From assembly GCF_004341845.1 (NCBI RefSeq), contig NZ_SLVB01000005.1, forward strand, positions 496,001 through 560,000: DNA of 64,000 nucleotides, read 5' to 3'. The position numbers were made by a program, and so were the translations under genes. Positions 36,301 to 44,275 of this stretch are shown piece by piece; within the stretch, counting starts at the first letter, position 1, and every line of letters starts with the position of its first letter. The stretch is from Novosphingobium sp. PhB165. GTDB lineage: Bacteria; Pseudomonadota; Alphaproteobacteria; Sphingomonadales; Sphingomonadaceae. The notes beneath the pieces are model-generated. The model was not told the origin of the DNA and made no database searches. It saw only the letters and a list, made by a program, of their open reading frames with translations.

Positions 36301-38065
36301 GGGCAAGAGCTGGGCCGAGCGCAAGCGCATGTTCGACCTGCCGCATTCGAGCTGGGACGATTACGACAAGGCGCTGATTTCCAAGGGCGGCGGGGTATTC
36401 TCGCGCAAGTCCAAGTCGATCCCGCTCACGCCCGAAGTGCGGGCCGTGCTGGGCATCGAAGCCAGCGAGATCGATCCGGACTCGCTGATTTCCGCCATTC
36501 TCGGAGCGCCGGTTGACCTGCTGTGGTTCGGCGGCATCGGCACGTATGTGAAGGCGTCAAGCGAGAACAACGTGCAGGTGGGCGATCCCACCAACGATTC
36601 GCTGCGTGTCAGTGCAAACGAACTGCGCGTGCGGGTGATCGGCGAGGGCGCCAATCTGGGCGTCACGCAGGCCGCGCGTATTGAGTTCGCCGCGCGTGGC
36701 GGGCGTATCAATGCCGACTTCATCGACAATTCGGCGGGCGTCGACTGCTCGGACAACGAGGTCAACATCAAGATCGCGCTTGCCGCCGCCAAGCGCGCCG
36801 ACAAGCTGACCGAGGAAGGCCGCGTCGAACTGCTGCGCCAGATGACCGACGAGGTTGCCGAACTGGTGCTGGAGGACAACCGCCTTCAGGCTCTGGCGCT
36901 TTCGATTGCCGAACGTGGGGGCGCGGCGGCCATTCCGGCACAGGTCCGCTTGATCGAGACGTTGGAAGAGGGCGGCAATCTGGATCGCCGGACCGAAGGC
37001 CTTGCCGACAACGAGGCGCTTGCCCGGCGGGCACAGGACGGGCGAGGGTTGACCCGGCCCGAACTGGCCGTGCTGCTCTCCAGCGGCAAGCTGGTCCTGC
37101 AGGACGCCATCGAGAAGAGCGACCTTGCCGCCGATCCCAGCCTTCAGCCGTTGCTGCTCGCCTCGTTCCCGCAGCCGATGCAGGCGCGCTTTGCCGGCTG
37201 CATCGAGGGCCACCGGCTGGCGCCGCAGATCATTGCCACCAAGCTGGCGAACCGCATCGTCAACCGGCTTGGCATCGTCCATCCCTTCGAACTGGCCGAA
37301 GAGGAAGGCGCGGAACTGGCGCAAGTCGCGGCCGCCTTCGCGCTGGCCGTGCAACTGTTCGATCTCGACACGCTGTGGGATTGGCTCGAAAACGCGCCGA
37401 TGAGCGAGAACGCGCGCCTTGCCCTGTTCGACAAGGCGGCGGGTGCGGTGCGCAGCCACATGGCCGACCTGCTGCGTGCGGGTGCCGGACGCAGCGCGCC
37501 TTCCGAAGTGATCGCGCGGATCGGCGGGCAGGTAGCGGCGCTGTCGGTCGATATCGAGGAACTGCTGGGCGAACGCGTGGCGCAGCATTCGCAGAAGTTG
37601 CGCCGGGGTCTGCTGGAACTCGGCGCGCCCGAGGAAGAGGCGGCGATGGTCGCCAATCTCTACGACCTTGATGGTGCTGTCGGGATTGCCGATCTCGCGG
37701 CGGAAACCGGGCTAGACCCGCGCCGGCTTGTCGGGGCCTTCTCGCGCGTGGGCGCGGGGCTGGGGCTCGACTGGGCGCAGTCGAACGCGGCGACGATGAA
37801 CCCGTCCGATCCGTGGGAGCGCTTGCTGGTCGCGGGCCTTGCACGGGACTTCCAGCAGATGCGGCTGGACTTCCTCAAGACGCTGGCGCGCACCGAAACC
37901 GGCAGGGCCGATCCTGCCGCCGCTGCGGAGGAATGGGGGCGTACGCACACCGCGGCGATCCGCACGTTCCGGGGCATGGTGCACCGCGCGGAGAATACCG
38001 TGCCGCTGACCCCGGCAATGCTGGCACAGATCGCCAGTCAGGCGCGTAACCTGTTGGGCAGGTGA
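33326..38065 (+). CDS. Large NAD-specific glutamate dehydrogenase (about 180-kDa class)
   Basis: 1579 residues, the length typical of the L_180 class. An N-terminal regulatory half with ACT-like modules (about 1-700) leads to the catalytic core (about 750-1250): VARGGLRWSDRRDDYRTEI, the lysine-rich VIVPTGAKGGFYPKQ, and the NAD-binding segment VVGCGDMSGDVFGNGML with LLWFGGIGTYVKAS. A long C-terminal helical domain follows. The enzyme deaminates glutamate to 2-oxoglutarate, feeding amino-acid nitrogen and carbon into central metabolism. The start is supported by GGGAG 6 bases upstream. It is a single-gene unit followed by a repeat and the converging AbrB-family gene. Confidence 0.96.
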   Translation: MSADGVKVAAKARSDEGPGGAALQAAIVSRIRDSLLPIEAAEQDLEWIDGAAGVLLATAARRKPGTAVIELASTSDDRRYLRIALINDDMPFLVDSVASAIADAGLVIDRLAHPVVLVERDEEGSLIALPEPGIEGFSRESMIYIETERVDARQRGELHRQLAETLEDVRAAVTDWPQMVATMTADSVQVSDAEGAELLRWFAGGMLTQLGHVTHRRDGTDSDLLGVCRRGQPDLLSEASYQRAFEDFDRQLADNDVRAPMVIKANRIATVHRRVPMDLFLVPVIEDGKVSALSVHAGIWTSASLAATPDRVPRLRTLLAGLGSKLGLDPNGHTGKALAHALTSLPHDLVLGLAEDDVERLATTMGGLVDRPRPRLIVTSAPLSRHLFAFVWITRDTLSTQMRKRIQTLIEEAAQAPTLDWALTVEAGNLVMMRYTLDIRDGAQELDEAALDNRLQVMLRGWGEAVEAALSQTLEPARAAAIAARYADAFPLAYRSDYGPAEAAIDIAHMRRIVIGEAAEGERFQGHRDVRLYAHEGDGDGNLRLKIYQAEGSLQLSDAVPALENFGFRVISEMPTPLEKGRIGTIHDFTLALPAGREAHQVLALSAMIEDALGGVLNGLGEDDPFNRLVPCLGLSKREANWLRAWYRYLRQAGSNFGITTVVDALQTAPQVTLGLIDLFRAIHDPAFAGDRAVARAAAQDAIRAGLAGVSAINDDRLLRAYRDLVSAMLRTNAFAPAGQLALAFKFDSAQVPGLPKPLPWREIFVYSRRVEGIHLRAGPVARGGLRWSDRRDDYRTEILGLMKAQRVKNAVIVPTGAKGGFYPKQLPDPALDRNGWAAEGQASYEIFIATLLSITDNIVGTSVVHPHDVVILDGEDPYFVVAADKGTAKFSDVANGIAESHDFWLDDAFASGGSNGYDHKAMGITAKGAWLSVQRHFLEMGVDVQSDPVRVVGCGDMSGDVFGNGMLLSQALKLVAAFDHRHIFLDPDPDAGKSWAERKRMFDLPHSSWDDYDKALISKGGGVFSRKSKSIPLTPEVRAVLGIEASEIDPDSLISAILGAPVDLLWFGGIGTYVKASSENNVQVGDPTNDSLRVSANELRVRVIGEGANLGVTQAARIEFAARGGRINADFIDNSAGVDCSDNEVNIKIALAAAKRADKLTEEGRVELLRQMTDEVAELVLEDNRLQALALSIAERGGAAAIPAQVRLIETLEEGGNLDRRTEGLADNEALARRAQDGRGLTRPELAVLLSSGKLVLQDAIEKSDLAADPSLQPLLLASFPQPMQARFAGCIEGHRLAPQIIATKLANRIVNRLGIVHPFELAEEEGAELAQVAAAFALAVQLFDLDTLWDWLENAPMSENARLALFDKAAGAVRSHMADLLRAGAGRSAPSEVIARIGGQVAALSVDIEELLGERVAQHSQKLRRGLLELGAPEEEAAMVANLYDLDGAVGIADLAAETGLDPRRLVGAFSRVGAGLGLDWAQSNAATMNPSDPWERLLVAGLARDFQQMRLDFLKTLARTETGRADPAAAAEEWGRTHTAAIRTFRGMVHRAENTVPLTPAMLAQIASQARNLLGR

Positions 38066-38076
38066 GGCGGTAAACT

Positions 38077-38186
38077 CCTCCCCTGCAAGGGGAGGTGACA
38101 GCGCGTAGCGCTGACGGAGGGGTGTCATGCTATCGGCGTGGCTCCTCTCCGTCAGGCATCCTTCGACAAGCTCAGGATGAGCGGGG
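38077..38186. repeat. Hairpin repeat plus a CTTCGACAAGCTCAG repeat copy
   Basis: Bases 38077-38095 form a perfect 8-bp stem (CCTCCCCT / AGGGGAGG), 12 bp after the glutamate dehydrogenase stop, and may act as terminator for both converging genes. GCGCGTAGCGCTGACGGAG from 38101 belongs to the same element. A CTTCGACAAGCTCAGGATGA copy with its CCGCTC end follows at 38160-38186. Confidence 0.7.
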
Positions 38187-38214
38187 TGTGGTGTTCTGGC
38201 GGAAGCCTGGCCTT

Positions 38215-39294
38215 TCAATCCTGCGGCGGCGCCACCCGGCGCGCCACGGTGCGCGCAATCGTCGGCCCCAGCAGCAGGATCGCGAACATCCGCATCGTCT
38301 GCATGGCCATCACGAAGCCCATGTCCACCGGCGAGTTGGCGGCGATAATGGCAATCGAGTCCATCCCGCCCGGGCTCGTCGCGAGATAGGCGGTGGCGAT
38401 GCTGACATGGGCGATCCGGGTGAGCAGCAGCCCAAGCAGGAAACACGCCGTCATCATCGCCGCGATCGAGATGATCACGGCGGGAAAGGCCTTGCGAGCG
38501 CGGTCCACGGTTTCGCGGGTGAAGCGCATGCCGATGCCCCAGCCGACGATCACATAGGCCGTCGCCAGAAGCAGGCGCGGCAGCTCGAAGCCGGCCATCA
38601 GTCCCGACATTTGCAGCACGGTGCCCACGATCATCGGGCCGAGCATGTTGGGCGCGGGCAGGCGCACCAGTCTGCCGCCCACGGCGCCGACTGCCGCCAC
38701 CGCCAGCGTCATCGCCAGACCGGCAAGATTGACCGGCGCCAGCCAGTCCGGCCGGACATCGGCGGTGTGGCCGCTGCCGGTCGCGAAGACCATTGCCAGC
38801 GTCGAGGCGCCGATGGCCACCATCAGCACGCGCAAATAGGTCATGAAGGCGACGAGTCGGTAATCCTCGCCATAATCGCGGGCCATCAGCACCATGGCCG
38901 TGGCCAGTCCCGGTGCCGAACCCCAGATCGCCACCGCGCCGGGCAGGATCTTCAGCCGGGCCAGCAGCAGCCCGGTCCCGAAGGCAACGACCAGCGTGGC
39001 GACCGAGACAAATACGAAGATCGGCCATTCCCGCAGAACCTGCGGCAGCATGTCCGGCCCCAGCGAGGAGGCGATAAGGCACCCGATCAGCGCCTGAGAG
39101 GCACTGAACATGACCGGAGGCGTGGACAGCGGCGAACCGATCAGCGCGAACACGATCGCCACCAGCATCGGCCCCAGCAACTGCCCGGCGGGCAGCCCCA
39201 TCATCTCCAACACGGCCGCAGCCAGCACGGAAAGCGCGATCAGCAAGGACCAGCGCAGCGGAGCAGGAAAATGCTGGATGTCGATCTGGGGCAT
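38215..39294 (-). CDS. AbrB-family integral membrane protein
   Basis: 359 residues, almost entirely hydrophobic with about ten membrane segments. It is arranged as two similar halves, each with a glycine-rich turn followed by GPM (GLPAGQLLGPMLVAI and RLPAPNMLGPMIVG), which is the signature of the AbrB-duplication family. LATSPGGMDSIAIIA is the conserved late motif. Members were once annotated as ammonia monooxygenases without evidence; an inner-membrane transporter or regulator role is more likely. It converges on the glutamate dehydrogenase gene. Confidence 0.85.
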   Translation of the reverse strand: MPQIDIQHFPAPLRWSLLIALSVLAAAVLEMMGLPAGQLLGPMLVAIVFALIGSPLSTPPVMFSASQALIGCLIASSLGPDMLPQVLREWPIFVFVSVATLVVAFGTGLLLARLKILPGAVAIWGSAPGLATAMVLMARDYGEDYRLVAFMTYLRVLMVAIGASTLAMVFATGSGHTADVRPDWLAPVNLAGLAMTLAVAAVGAVGGRLVRLPAPNMLGPMIVGTVLQMSGLMAGFELPRLLLATAYVIVGWGIGMRFTRETVDRARKAFPAVIISIAAMMTACFLLGLLLTRIAHVSIATAYLATSPGGMDSIAIIAANSPVDMGFVMAMQTMRMFAILLLGPTIARTVARRVAPPQD

Positions 39295-39392
39295 CGGTGG
39301 CGGGCTCGCGTGGTGTGGATCCGGCTATGAATGTGCTTTCATTCGCGCAAGTGAATAGACCGCATGCGGCCCTGCATTCCGCGAATTCTGCT

Positions 39393-39854
39393 TCATTCCA
39401 ATGGCAGCGCCCGCGCTTCCTTGACCGCCTCCAGCACGATGATCGACTTCACGTCGCGCACGCCGGGAATGCGCAGCAGTGTTTTCAGCGTGATCTGCGA
39501 AAGATGGTCCACATTGCGCGCCACGACGTGGACGAGATAGTCCATGTCCCCCGTCACTGCATTGCATGCGATCACGTAGGGGTGCTCGCGGATCGCCTGT
39601 TCGAAACGGCGGATGATCTCGTCGACATGGGCGTTGAGGTTGATGAGCACATAGGCCTCCAGCTCGAAACCCAGCTTGCGCAAGTCCAGCACCGGCGCAT
39701 AGCCTCGGATCACGCCTTCGTCCTCCAGCCGCTTGATGCGGCGGCTGACCGGCGTGGCGGAGAGCGCGGCGCGTTCGGCCACCTGGGCGACAGGCATGCG
39801 CGCGTCTTCCTGAAGCGATGCGATGATCTTGCGATCGAATTCGTCGAGCTGCAT
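39393..39854 (-). CDS. Lrp/AsnC-family transcriptional regulator
   Basis: 153 residues. An N-terminal helix-turn-helix (LDEFDRKIIASLQEDARMPVAQ... ALSATPVSRRIKRLE) joins a RAM/ligand-binding domain (about 65-145: CNAVTGDMDYLVHVVA, LLRIPGVRDVKSIIVLE). It is divergent from the phenylalanine hydroxylase gene, an arrangement in which the Lrp-type protein usually activates aromatic-amino-acid degradation in response to Phe/Tyr. Confidence 0.92.
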   Translation of the reverse strand: MQLDEFDRKIIASLQEDARMPVAQVAERAALSATPVSRRIKRLEDEGVIRGYAPVLDLRKLGFELEAYVLINLNAHVDEIIRRFEQAIREHPYVIACNAVTGDMDYLVHVVARNVDHLSQITLKTLLRIPGVRDVKSIIVLEAVKEARALPLE

Positions 39855-39879
39855 GAATCACCTGTCTGTGGCGCTATTT

Positions 39880-39896
39880 TTGGTTGAAGTCACCAA
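39880..39896. promoter_or_regulatory. Candidate Lrp-type operator between the regulator and phhA
   Basis: TTGGT-N7-ACCAA is a 17-bp imperfectly centred inverted repeat in the 108-bp divergent promoter region. It is the only clear dyad there; support is by position only. Confidence 0.3.
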
Positions 39897-39962
39897 TACC
39901 ACCTCGAATGGCGGGTGCAATCGCACGCATCTCTTGCCATGCTTGTGTTATCCTCGCCGGAC

Positions 39963-40820
39963 ATGAAGACGCCGTGCACCGAGACAACCACAAGCGGCCT
40001 TCGCGGAGAGTACGAAGGCGCGGCTGACGACTACACGGTCGGCCAGCACTGGCACGCCTATACCCCCGAAATGCACGACCGCTGGCGCCGCCTCCACGCG
40101 CGCCAGTCGGCGCTTGTCGAGACCCACGCCTGCGCGGCATTCCGCGAAGGTCTGGCCCGGCTGGACTGTGCCGACGGCATCCCGCGTTTCGAGGATGCCA
40201 ATGCCGTGCTGGGCCCGGCGACCGGCTGGCAACTCGTCGGCGTGCCCGGTTTCATTCCCGACGCGGTGTTCTTCGACCATCTCGCCCACCGCCGCTTCCC
40301 GGTCACCCGCTGGCTGCGCGAGGAGCATGAGCTGGACTATCTGGTCGAGCCCGACGTGTTCCACGATTTCTTCGGCCACGTGCCGATGCTGCTCGATCCC
40401 ACTATCGCCGATTTCCTCGAACTCTACGGCAAGGCCGGGGCGCGGGCCATGGCGATGGACGCGCTGCCGATGCTGGCGCGGATCTACTGGTACACCATCG
40501 AATTCGGCCTCGTCCGCGAGACCGAGGGACTGCGCGTGTTCGGGGCGGGAATCATCTCCTCCTCGGGCGAGACGCAGTTCTCGCTGGAAGACCGCGAGGT
40601 CCTGCGCCTGCCGTTCGATCCGGTGCGGGTGATGCGCACGGGCTATACGATCGACAGCTTCCAGAAGGGCTATTTCGTTCTCGAAAGTCTGCCCCAACTG
40701 ATCGAGGACCTTGTCGGGCTGGATTTCGGCCCGGTCTACGAACGCTGGCGCCATGAGGCGCCGATCCCCGCCGGAACCTTGCTCACCGGCGAAATCCCCT
40801 TCGGAGAAACGATCGCATGA
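39963..40820 (+). CDS. phhA: Phenylalanine 4-monooxygenase
   Basis: 285 residues from the ATG at 39963; a GTG further upstream is in frame but unlikely. This is the single catalytic domain of the bacterial aromatic amino acid hydroxylases, with iron ligands His134 and His139 (FHDFFGHVPML) and Glu180 (YWYTIEFGL), and the pterin-loop segment FGAGIISSSGE. It converts phenylalanine to tyrosine using tetrahydropterin and oxygen. Its stop overlaps the next start (ATGA, 40817-40820), so it is coupled to hydroxyphenylpyruvate dioxygenase. Confidence 0.96.
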   Translation: MKTPCTETTTSGLRGEYEGAADDYTVGQHWHAYTPEMHDRWRRLHARQSALVETHACAAFREGLARLDCADGIPRFEDANAVLGPATGWQLVGVPGFIPDAVFFDHLAHRRFPVTRWLREEHELDYLVEPDVFHDFFGHVPMLLDPTIADFLELYGKAGARAMAMDALPMLARIYWYTIEFGLVRETEGLRVFGAGIISSSGETQFSLEDREVLRLPFDPVRVMRTGYTIDSFQKGYFVLESLPQLIEDLVGLDFGPVYERWRHEAPIPAGTLLTGEIPFGETIA

Positions 40821-41917
40821 CCGACCTGTTCGAAAACCCCATCGGCCTCGACGGGTTCGAGTTCGTCGAATTCTCGGCACCGGAAAAGGGCATTCTCGAA
40901 CCGGTGTTCGAGACGATGGGCTTCACCAAAGTCGCGCGTCACCGTTCGAAGGACGTGGAGCTGTGGCGGCAAGGCCAGATCAACTTCATCACCAATTATG
41001 AGCCGCAGAGCCCGGCCTGGTTCTTCAGCCGCGAGCACGGCCCCTCGGCCTGCGGCATGGGTTTCCGCGTGAAGGATGCGCGCAAGGCTTACGAGGAACT
41101 GCTCGCGCGCTCGGCCGAGCCGATTCAGGTCGCGACCGGCCCGATGGAATTGCACCTTCCCGGCATTCGCGGCATCGGCAATTCGATCATCTACCTGATC
41201 GACCGTTATGAGCGGGACGGTGACGGTGCGCTCACCATCTACGACATCGACTTCGAGTACCTGCCGGGCGTCGATCGCCATCCGGTGGGCGCGGGCTTCG
41301 ACCTGATCGATCACCTGACCCACAACGTCTACGGCGGCCGCATGGCCTATTGGGCGGATTACTACGAGAAGCTGTTCAACTTCCGCGAGATCCGCTTCTT
41401 CGACATCAAGGGCGAATATACCGGCCTCACCTCCAAGGCGCTCACCGCCCCGGACGGCAAGATCCGCATCCCGCTCAACGAAGAGGCCGAGGGCGGAAAG
41501 GGCCAGATCGACGAGTTCCTGCGCGCTTTCAATGGCGAGGGGATCCAGCACATCGCGCTGATCTGCGACGATCTGATCGCGGCATGGGACAAGCTCAAGG
41601 CGCTGGGCGTGCCGTTCATGACGGCGCCGCCGGAAACTTATTACGAGATGCTCGACGAGCGTCTGCCGAACCACGGCGAGCCTGCGGACCAGCTCAAGAT
41701 GCGCGGTATCCTGCTCGATGGGACGACGGACGGCGGGCAGCCGCGCCTGCTGCTCCAGATCTTCGCCGAGGCGCGTGTCGGGCCGGTGTTCTTCGAATTC
41801 ATCCAGCGCAAGGGCGACGACGGTTTCGGGAACGGGAACTTCAAGGCGCTGTTCGAAAGCATGGAGCGGGATCAGATCCGGCGCGGCGTGCTGAAGGTTG
41901 AGGAACCGGCGGAGTAA
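40817..41917 (+). CDS. hpd: 4-hydroxyphenylpyruvate dioxygenase
   Basis: 366 residues with two VOC-type halves; the active site is in the C-terminal half, with iron ligands His166 (DHLTHNV), His245 (IQHIALIC) and Glu327 (VFFEFIQRKG). The C-terminal helix FGNGNFKALFESMERDQ gates the active site, as in known enzymes. It turns 4-hydroxyphenylpyruvate into homogentisate. The gene that should come next in the pathway, homogentisate dioxygenase, is not present; instead a repeat pair and a VOC gene follow. Confidence 0.97.
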   Translation: MTDLFENPIGLDGFEFVEFSAPEKGILEPVFETMGFTKVARHRSKDVELWRQGQINFITNYEPQSPAWFFSREHGPSACGMGFRVKDARKAYEELLARSAEPIQVATGPMELHLPGIRGIGNSIIYLIDRYERDGDGALTIYDIDFEYLPGVDRHPVGAGFDLIDHLTHNVYGGRMAYWADYYEKLFNFREIRFFDIKGEYTGLTSKALTAPDGKIRIPLNEEAEGGKGQIDEFLRAFNGEGIQHIALICDDLIAAWDKLKALGVPFMTAPPETYYEMLDERLPNHGEPADQLKMRGILLDGTTDGGQPRLLLQIFAEARVGPVFFEFIQRKGDDGFGNGNFKALFESMERDQIRRGVLKVEEPAE

Positions 41918-41944
41918 GTTGTTGTGTCGGAAGGTCGCGCATGA

Positions 41945-42055
41945 CCCTTCGACAGGCTCAGGGTGAGCGGGTTTTGGTTTATTGGGGTGGAAGAGAAAGG
42001 GCGGAGAAAAAGAGGGAATAAGCCTCCCTCCGCCCATCCTGAGCTTGTCGAAGGA
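41945..42055. repeat. Inverted pair of the CTTCGACAAGCTCAG repeat family inside the tyrosine cluster
   Basis: Bases 41945-41971 (CCCTTCGACAGGCTCAGGGT, then GAGCGGG) and 42031-42055 (CGCCCATCCTGAGCTTGTCG, then AAGGA) can fold into one long hairpin between hpd and the VOC gene. It may stabilise the upstream mRNA or reduce read-through. Confidence 0.75.
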
Positions 42056-42136
42056 TCACCCTCGACCTGCGGAAGGATCATGCCGGCTTGTCGAAGCACG
42101 AGCGGCACACCACCTCGGGAATACGGGAGAATAGAG

Positions 42137-42691
42137 ATGTCTGAAGTGGCCCCCAAGCTCGGCGGCGTTCACCACGTGGCCTACCGCTGCCGCGACGCCA
42201 AGGAGACGGTGGATTTCTACCGCGACGTGCTCGGCATGGATTTCATGCTGGCCATCGCGGAAGATCAGGTGCCCTCCACCGGCGCGCCCGATCCGTACAT
42301 GCACGTCTTCCTCGATTGCGGCGGGGGCAATGTACTGGCCTTCTTCGAGCTGCCCAATTCCCCCGAGATGGGCCGCGACGAGGCAACGCCCGCATGGGTG
42401 CAGCACATCGCCTTCAAGGTGGATAGCGAGGAAGGCCTGCTCGCCGCCAAGGCGCGGGTAAAGGCGCGCGGGCTCGATGTGATCGGGCCGACGCATCACG
42501 GCGTGTTCAAATCGATCTACTTCTTCGACCCCAACGGCCACCGCCTCGAACTGGCATGGCAATTCGGCACGGCTGACCAGATGGCGAACCTCAAGTCGGT
42601 GGCCGACGACATGCTGGAAGAGTGGTCGCGCACGCGCAAAGCCCCGCGCCACGCCGCGTGGCTGCACGAGAAGATCGCGGCGGAATCCTGA
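42137..42691 (+). CDS. VOC-family protein in the tyrosine-degradation cluster
   Basis: 184 residues from the ATG at 42137 with GGGAG upstream. Two beta-alpha-beta-beta-beta modules: GGVHHVAYRCRDAKETVDFY... and WVQHIAFKVDSEEG... to HRLELAWQFG. Candidate metal ligands are His in VHHVAY, His in VQHIAF and Glu in RLELAW, the glyoxalase/extradiol dioxygenase pattern. A C-terminal helical extension of about 35 residues follows. It sits between hpd and maiA, exactly where the homogentisate step is expected. The reaction is unknown: glyoxalase-like, dioxygenase or isomerase are all possible for this fold. Confidence 0.8.
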   Translation: MSEVAPKLGGVHHVAYRCRDAKETVDFYRDVLGMDFMLAIAEDQVPSTGAPDPYMHVFLDCGGGNVLAFFELPNSPEMGRDEATPAWVQHIAFKVDSEEGLLAAKARVKARGLDVIGPTHHGVFKSIYFFDPNGHRLELAWQFGTADQMANLKSVADDMLEEWSRTRKAPRHAAWLHEKIAAES

Positions 42692-42707
42692 GGTAGTGGG
42701 GCAGGGA

Positions 42708-43343
42708 ATGCGCCTTCACGGCTATTGGCGCAGTTCCACCAGCTATCGCCTGCGTATCGCCCTCAATCTCAAGGGCCTGGAATACGGGCAGGTTCCCGTG
42801 AACCTGCTCAGCGCGGAGCAGCGCTCCGGGGAATATCGCCGTCTGAACCCCTTCGGCGGTGTTCCCCTGCTGGAGGTCGACGGGCGCACCTATGCGCAGT
42901 CGATGGCGATTCTGGAATGGCTCGACGAGCGGTTTCCGGATCGTCCGCTGCTCCCCCGCGATGTCGAGGACCGGTTTGCCGCGCGCGAACTGGCCATGGC
43001 GGTGGCGACCGAACTGCATGCTCCGCTCAACCTGCCGGTGCTGCGCTATCTCAAGCACGATCTCGGCCATTCGCAGGACGAGGTGGACACGTGGTACCGC
43101 CACTGGCTGGCCCGTACGCTGGAGGGACTCGAAGCGCGCCTCGCGCAGCGCGGGGCAGGGGACTTCCTGTTCGATGCGCCGGGGCTGTTCGAATGCGTGC
43201 TGGTGCCGCAGTTCTACAACGCGCGGCGTTTCGATCTGGACCTGTCGCCCTATCCCGGCCTTGTGCGCATCGACAATGCCTGCTCCGATGTCCCGGCGTT
43301 TGCCGCCGCCCATCCGGACAACCAGCCCGACAGTCCGGCTTAA
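42708..43343 (+). CDS. maiA: Maleylacetoacetate isomerase (zeta-class glutathione transferase)
   Basis: 211 residues from the ATG at 42708 (GGGGCAGGGA before it), 16 bp after the VOC gene. The thioredoxin-like N-domain has the zeta-class motif RSSTSYRLRIALNLKG, then NPFGGVPLLEVDG and QSMAILEWLDE; the C-terminal helical domain is complete. It isomerises maleylacetoacetate to fumarylacetoacetate with glutathione, the step after homogentisate cleavage. Its stop overlaps the stop of the converging extensin-like gene by 4 bp. Confidence 0.92.
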   Translation: MRLHGYWRSSTSYRLRIALNLKGLEYGQVPVNLLSAEQRSGEYRRLNPFGGVPLLEVDGRTYAQSMAILEWLDERFPDRPLLPRDVEDRFAARELAMAVATELHAPLNLPVLRYLKHDLGHSQDEVDTWYRHWLARTLEGLEARLAQRGAGDFLFDAPGLFECVLVPQFYNARRFDLDLSPYPGLVRIDNACSDVPAFAAAHPDNQPDSPA

Positions 43344-44020
43344 CGGCAGAAACTCTTGCCATCGCCTTCCAGATGGAAGTGATTGGCGTGGGCCGCGTTA
43401 TAGTCCGGCCCCAGCGTCGTGCCGAAGCGCTTGCAGGCGCTGTCATGCACAACGCGCAGGAAGCGGCGCTCGGCAGGGGTGCCGCCGTTCCAGTCTTCCA
43501 GCACGGTGACGCGGCGGCCGTCAGCCAGCACGAATCCCGATACGTCGATGGCATTGGCGGTGGCATGGCCCGAACGGCGCGCGGTTCCGGCGATGTTGCG
43601 GCAGTTATAGCTGCCGTACGTCTCGATGCTGATGATCCGGCTGCCCAGAATTTGCTGCGCCGCCCGGTCCACGCCGAAGCGGGCCCATGCGGCGAAAGGC
43701 GTTGCCGTCGTGCAGGTTACCGGGCCGAGGTTGGTCACGGTGACGGTCGAGCTATCGGTGTTGAGCGCGGAAAGCTTCACCGTGCCCACCGTCGAACAGC
43801 CGCTGCCGTAATAGCGATCCGTCACCGGCGAGAACACCGCGTGCTGGCTGCCCAGCATGGCCATGCACTGCCGCGCTTCGGGGGAGGGCATCGGCGTAGC
43901 CGGCAGCGACGTCTGTTGGGGGCGCGATCCACGCCGCTCCGGCTGGTCGGACGAGCCGACGCAGCCGGCGATCACGGTGATCAGCGGCAGCGTAAGTATC
44001 AGTTTTGGGAGGGCTTTCAT
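43340..44020 (-). CDS. Extensin-like lipoprotein
   Basis: 226 residues from the ATG at 44020 (GGCGGGA upstream). An N-terminal lipoprotein signal ends in a lipobox (TVIAGC), so the protein is anchored in the envelope. The C-terminal about 180 residues form the bacterial extensin-like domain: SYNCRNIAGTARRSGHATANA, IDVSGFVLADGRRVTV and the final NHFHLEGDGKSFC. His and Asp residues in GHATANAIDVSGF and NHFH match the zinc site of LAS-type peptidases, so a role in cell-wall processing is plausible. Confidence 0.85.
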   Translation of the reverse strand: MKALPKLILTLPLITVIAGCVGSSDQPERRGSRPQQTSLPATPMPSPEARQCMAMLGSQHAVFSPVTDRYYGSGCSTVGTVKLSALNTDSSTVTVTNLGPVTCTTATPFAAWARFGVDRAAQQILGSRIISIETYGSYNCRNIAGTARRSGHATANAIDVSGFVLADGRRVTVLEDWNGGTPAERRFLRVVHDSACKRFGTTLGPDYNAAHANHFHLEGDGKSFCR

Positions 44021-44190
44021 GGTCCCGCCTAATATCCGATCCTTTGGTGAACCCCAGATTAGCCTTGCGATGGATGCCTCTGGTATCGGGGGAGTCGAGT
44101 TTTCCACCGGCCATTGCAGCCCTTGAGTGGCGGAAATTCGCGCGGGATCGCCCCGGCGTAACGATCTGGCGCAATCGGCCGGAGAATCGT

Positions 44191-44216
44191 TTGACAAATT
44201 TCCTGCTGTCTTTAGA
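44191..44216 (+). promoter_or_regulatory. Candidate serC promoter
   Basis: A perfect TTGACA at 44191-44196 is followed by TTTAGA at 44211-44216. The 14-bp spacing is short, so the exact -10 is uncertain, but the -35 box is the best in this region. Confidence 0.4.
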
Positions 44217-44275
44217 CGCGGCTCCGGGCCACGCGGTCCCAACGCCGCGCGAGCTCTCTGTAAGGAGAGTCAGAA
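44217..44275 (+). ncRNA. serC leader (alphaproteobacterial serC RNA-like), SD-sequestering hairpin
   Basis: Just before serC, CTCTC (44254-44258) can pair with GAGAG (44265-44269) around a 6-nt loop. The right arm lies in the Shine-Dalgarno AAGGAGAG, so folding hides the ribosome site. Upstream, CGCGGC (44217-44222) pairs with GCCGCG (44244-44249). Two compact hairpins right at a serC start codon in an alphaproteobacterium match the published serC leader element in position and layout; I could not run a covariance search. Confidence 0.6.

Noticed and set aside
43340..43343. 4-bp overlap of maiA and extensin-like gene as an antisense regulatory feature
   Set aside because: Only the two stop codons overlap on opposite strands, which is common for tightly packed converging genes; no terminator or transcript evidence supports more.
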